Shown here: positions 8,796 to 12,046 of the stretch, piece after piece
Layout of the letters: each line of letters starts with the position of its first letter
Position numbering within the stretch: the stretch's first letter is position 1
Origin: Larix sibirica
Lineage: Eukaryota > Streptophyta > Pinopsida > Pinales > Pinaceae
Assembly: GCA_004151065.3 (NCBI GenBank)
Contig: NWUY0300031103.1
Coordinates: forward strand, 19,595 to 31,640
Length of the DNA: 12,046 nucleotides
Direction of reading: 5' to 3'
Position numbers and translations under genes: made by a program
The notes under the pieces: generated by a model
Told to the model about the DNA's origin: nothing
Databases searched by the model: none
What the model saw: the letters and a program-made list of their open reading frames with translations, nothing else

Positions 8796-9794
8796 GTTTC
8801 TCCGTAAATTTATCCTAGACTATAGGGCTAGATGTCCATTATGGATCCGGCTCAAGCATAAGCTAAAGAGATGTCAAGGCTAGTCATCAGAACACCATCA
8901 AAGGTGTTATGATCATAGTTTATTGGTCGTTGGTTTCCTTTGATGTTAATAGTGACATTTTGATCACAATTTACTAACTTTACACGTTTCAACTTTAAAA
9001 ACATGTGCACTCCCCTACCATTGGTATCTTTATCATTCCCCTTCTAGTTTATGGGTTTGTTGCACTACTCGTTAATGGATAACCTCTTTCATTCGATAGC
9101 CTTGGTCTAGATATTTTTCTATTAGTTTTGGTGCTACACTTACGTTAGAATCTAGTAAGGTTTGTCACAATTTTTGCACTTATTTATTCCTCACTTAGCT
9201 TATATTAATGTACTTGTGTAAAAAACATTACAATGCTAGATATAATGTAACATCGTGATAACAATGTGGTTTAAGTATGTTGCGTACAACTATGCAAATG
9301 ATGGTTTTATATTAGTATACAGTTATGTAATCATTAAGTGTCATTCAAATGACTTACAAATCACTATAATTTTGATTGATTTTGTATTTATTAATAAGGT
9401 GTGCTTGAAAATGATTTACAAGTGAACAAATGTTGTTACCTTATGTTACTTGATTGCTCTTGTAAACAATATGATAAATATTAATGGAAAGATAATGACT
9501 ATTGATTGGGATGGGGTAATGACTCTTAATTAAATAACTATATTTGGATTCAATGTTCTTTTATGCCATACCTTTGAATTATCATATATTTTTTTTATGG
9601 CATTGCTTTGCATCATGAGGGGCAATTGTTCGTATTTGTATTTTAATCTACTACAATATGCTTCATCTAACTAGTTCACAGTGTTCAACTTTTTTAATTT
9701 AGGTGCCCTAATTTGTAATTTGGGCCGAAGTAAAATCAACCCTTTGCTTCTCGGATAGGGTGACTGATCGTTGGATTCAGAGTGATGACCATGA
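8796..9794. other. AT-rich region, no gene seen
   Basis: About 1 kb with dense stops in all frames. The endonuclease start and the reverse transcriptase YADD motif expected after a LINE ORF1 are not visible here. I found no repeat or RNA gene. Confidence 0.5.
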
Positions 9795-10511
9795 TGGAAT
9801 GGGTCATCACATGGGGCAAAGAATCAAGGACAGTTTTCATTTAATCCACCACCCCTCTATCAACAAGCTGGCTTGTCGATAGTTAATTTGCACCTCATCA
9901 TTACGGAGAGAAGATTGAGTGCATTCATGGCAGTCCGATATGGTTTAAACATCCTCTGGAAAGAGTGAACTCACCATAATTCCTCAAGCTCTCAAGGTGT
10001 GGACATTTGCAGAGGTCTCTTTGTCGGTGTGTTGAGTAATGGTGCAACGATGGTGAGAGAGCATCAACATGCTTCATCCCATCACAGTGGTTCACATAGA
10101 GACTAGGGCATGGATATTAGCAATTGATCTTTGGCACTCCAGATGGTCGCTATAGTGGACAAGGTGTTTGATACTCGTAATGATATCTAGAGCTTGGGAG
10201 ATGAAAATAAAACCAAACTTCAAGATATTAATTGTAAAGTGCAAGCGATTGTAGACTGGTGCTTGGATATAGCATCCATTTTTAATATCCCTCTTTCGGA
10301 CTTCGCTAGCGAAGCTCTAGAGATTTATGTAGGGGAGGAGCCGATTCAGACTCCACTTAAGCCAAAGAAGGAGGAGAAGGATCCCACTACATCCATGCAC
10401 ATTAAGAACGAGAAGATTGGGATTTCTACTAGAGGAGAAATGTGAGGTGGGCATGCACTTGAAGGTGACATGGAGAATATCCCTATCCATGAGGCTGAAC
10501 CACAAAAGTAG
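9795..10511 (+). pseudogene. Hydrophilic coding relic, family not recognised
   Basis: A single plus-strand frame can be followed for about 239 codons, with stops at 9966, 10104, 10125, 10188 and 10443 and a final TAG at 10509-10511. The last part is nearly clean: codons 10191-10508 hold one stop (TGA 10443). In order it reads a Q/P-rich start (GQFSFNPPPLYQQAG), a middle part that may be frame-shifted, a H/S-rich stretch (HQHASSHHSGSHRD), a helix-prone segment (LALQMVAIVDKVFDTRNDI, then ENKTKLQDINCKVQAIVDWC), a short SDFASEALEIYVGEEP, and a lysine/glutamate-rich tail (KPKKEEKDPTT). The layout of a low-complexity N-terminus, a coiled-coil-like middle and a basic-acidic tail recalls retroelement gag or ORF1 proteins, but no zinc knuckle or other motif confirms it. 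Confidence 0.4.
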
Positions 10512-10920
10512 AGCCATTGAGTTGCGTTCAGCACCTCTCCATATCAGTAATAGCTATGGCATCTTGTCATCAATTTCTTCGTGGTCGAAGGTTCCATTCT
10601 CTTGCAACTTTTTGTCACTTCTTGTTTTTGGTTTGTAATTTTGGTTATGTTTTGAATTTTTCTAGGATGATGGGTATTCTTTGTTGCCGATAGAAACTGT
10701 CAATGGTTTGTTTAGATGTTGTTTTTTGTATCATTTAGAAAGTTAGTCATGATAGTCATCTATGTAAGGTTATATATATGTCTATAGTTTTGGATATGAA
10801 GGATGTAATGGTCGTTATGGTTCATGCGTGGGTGTTTCTCTCCTTATTGGAATTCGAGTGCAATCTTTGGATGTATATTACTGTACTTTTATTGTTAATA
10901 TAATATAAGATACTAACTTA
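10512..10920 (+). other. T-rich tail, 3'UTR-like
   Basis: The stretch after the relic is T-rich on the plus strand, has no coding signal, and ends in ATTGTTAATATAATATAAG (about 10892-10910), which resembles a plant near-upstream polyadenylation element. It could be the untranslated 3' end of the preceding element. No poly(A) tail or target-site duplication was found. Confidence 0.25.
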
Positions 10921-11277
10921 CAACAAAAACAAAAATAAACCCTTTGTTATGGCCGTCAAAAGAATAATTTACAACAATTAACCTATAATTCAAAAGTTAA
11001 ATTCAAAACAATTTAAATAAACACCTTATTGAACAATTAACTAAGGAGATTCAACAGTTGATTACATCAAATTCAGGGCAAAATACATTGATTGATAAGA
11101 AGGAAAAATAGTTATATCTCTGTTTGAATTTGCCCAAATGTAGTGCAGTCCAATCCCTTTTGATTTCCACTTTCCCGAACTAGATTTAACCTAACAACCA
11201 CCAAGGAGTCTAACTGACTTCTTAACTTTAAGAAACCTTTGGGTTTTGTACCCCTCCATACCCAAATCTCCATCAAA
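10921..11277. other. AT-rich region without a supported gene
   Basis: A 60-codon minus-strand frame at 11294-11112 (it includes RGTKPKGFLKLRSQLDSLVV) reads rather like protein, but it begins inside the 43-bp minisatellite and has no recognisable motif. I leave it uncalled. Confidence 0.3.
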
Positions 11278-11425
11278 TCCATGATTAAATCCATAAAAGC
11301 TCCAAAAACAACAACAATGATCCATGATTAAATCCATCAAAGCTCAAAAAACAACAACAACAATCCATGATTAAATCTATCAAAGCTCCAAAAACAACAA
11401 CAACAATCCATAATTAAATCCATAA
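11278..11425. repeat. 43-bp minisatellite, about 3.4 copies
   Basis: Units start at 11278, 11321, 11364 and 11407 (the last is partial), all exactly 43 bp apart. Each has TCCATGATTAAATC, then AAAGCTC and a run of ACA triplets. Copies differ at only a few bases, so the array is fairly young or kept homogeneous. Confidence 0.95.
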
Positions 11426-11697
11426 ATAACTTGTCAAATATTCAAATAAAATAGATCAAATATATTAAATTTCCATATTTATTTTCCTCCCCAATTTGTC
11501 AACCCCTACTCTTCTTTTTATCCCCATTCCTTTTCCTAATTCCCTCCTTCCTACATGACCAAGACCAACTTCCTTAGGAAAATTGTAATAATCCCTTCCT
11601 ATCCCATGGTTAAAAATCCTTACATAAAGAGGTAAACTATAATAATCTCTTAATATAAATTTAATGTATTCTTACTTATACACATGCTAACCCTTTC
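11426..11697. other. AT/C-rich spacer between minisatellites
   Basis: No gene seen. On the plus strand 11480-11570 is pyrimidine-rich, with short TTCC and CCTA clusters. Confidence 0.5.
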
Positions 11698-11916
11698 ATG
11701 TACAACTCATGTCAACTAATTTATTTATGATTAACTAATTTAACCCCTTAATGAATTTGGCAATAATTTACAACTCATATTACAACTAATTTATTTACAA
11801 CTCATTTAACCTTTTAATGAATTTGGCAATCATTTACAACTCATATTACAACTAATTTATTTACAACTCATGTTACAACTAATTTAACTCTTTAATGAAT
11901 TTGGGAATCATTTACA
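11698..11916. repeat. 66/78-bp AT-rich tandem array
   Basis: Units begin at 11739, 11805 and 11883 with TTTAAC and TTAATGAATTTGG. The first is 66 bp, and the second is 78 bp because it gains one extra 12-bp piece related to the inner subrepeat TTACAACTAAT / TTACAACTCAT. A partial earlier unit starts near 11698. The array stops just before the RNase H coding sequence. Confidence 0.9.
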
Positions 11917-12046
11917 CTGAATGTATTGATACTCACAAAATGGATGGCTGCTGTTAGAAAATATTTTAGTGAATTTCAACATATTCACTTTGCTCATGTC
12001 TTTCGCGAGATCAATTCGGAGGCGGACCGCCTTTCAAAGAGGGCTT
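11899..12046 (+). CDS. RNase H domain C-terminal part (LINE ORF2-type), runs off the window
   Basis: From the TGA at 11896-11898 the plus frame is open to the window end. From about 11920 it reads LNVLILTKWMAAVRKYFSEF, then IHFAHVFREINSEADRLSKR and A. This is the C-terminal block of the plant RNase H family found at the end of LINE ORF2 proteins and in related host proteins: W-M-x-x-V, an aromatic F, then H-V-F-R-E-x-N-x-x-A-D-x-L-S-K-R-A. The D of EAD (12025-12027) is the last catalytic aspartate. The earlier catalytic residues are absent, because the minisatellite ends immediately upstream, so the domain is truncated at its N-terminal side. This copy has no stop or frameshift and looks better kept than the one at 80-421. 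The strand matches the LINE ORF1 relic at 7467, but the 3 kb between holds no reverse transcriptase. Whether it is active cannot be judged here. Confidence 0.75.
   Translation, partial: MWESFTLNVLILTKWMAAVRKYFSEFQHIHFAHVFREINSEADRLSKRA

Noticed and set aside
10317-10534. Minus-strand open frames opposite the 9795-10511 relic, and the plus frame 10417-10638.
   Set aside because: They are shadows of the better plus-strand frame and carry no motif.
8796-11900. A full LINE ORF2 between the ORF1 relic and the right-hand RNase H.
   Set aside because: The spacing could nearly fit, but no endonuclease or reverse transcriptase motif is visible, and the space is filled by another relic and minisatellites.

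Overview
The window looks like nuclear DNA from a large, gene-poor plant genome. It is AT-rich and has no open reading frame longer than about 100 codons. It holds decayed retroelement protein fragments of plant type, a tRNA-derived SINE and several short tandem duplications. I suspect a gymnosperm or another large plant genome, but this is inference from style. There are no bacterial signals, no operons, no CRISPR array, and no intact tRNA or rRNA gene. I see no complete gene that is likely to be functional.

Layout, left to right. At 80-421 (minus strand) is a broken RNase H domain of the plant LINE type. At 748-1991 (minus strand) is a long hidden coding relic that reads through about five stops and three frameshifts. 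It has one clear hydrophobic segment and a second probable one, and I do not recognise it. At 1992-2417 is a 100-bp tandem duplication whose second copy is interrupted by a 212-bp tRNA-derived SINE (minus strand). The SINE has a poly(A) tail and a perfect 14-bp target-site duplication. From 2420 to 4660 the DNA is AT-rich, with two short minus-strand coding relics, one of which carries an in-frame 24-residue duplication. From 4661 to 7440 I see mainly repeats: AT-rich 30-bp, GC-rich 52-bp and 38-bp duplications.

At about 7467-8795 (plus strand) is a LINE ORF1-like relic with a CCHC zinc knuckle that is broken by a one-base frameshift. At 9795-10511 (plus strand) is a second unrecognised relic, followed by a T-rich, 3'UTR-like tail. 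At 11278-11425 and 11698-11916 are two minisatellites (43 bp and 66/78 bp). The second ends against the C-terminal part of another RNase H domain (plus strand), which is open to the window edge.

The genes do not work together as a system. The window is best read as layered insertions that have decayed by point mutation (many TGA stops, as expected from C-to-T change at CGA codons), small frameshifts and short local duplications. The items most worth a database search are the hydrophobic relic at 748-1991 and the hydrophilic relic at 9795-10511. Both look like real former proteins, and I can name neither family.
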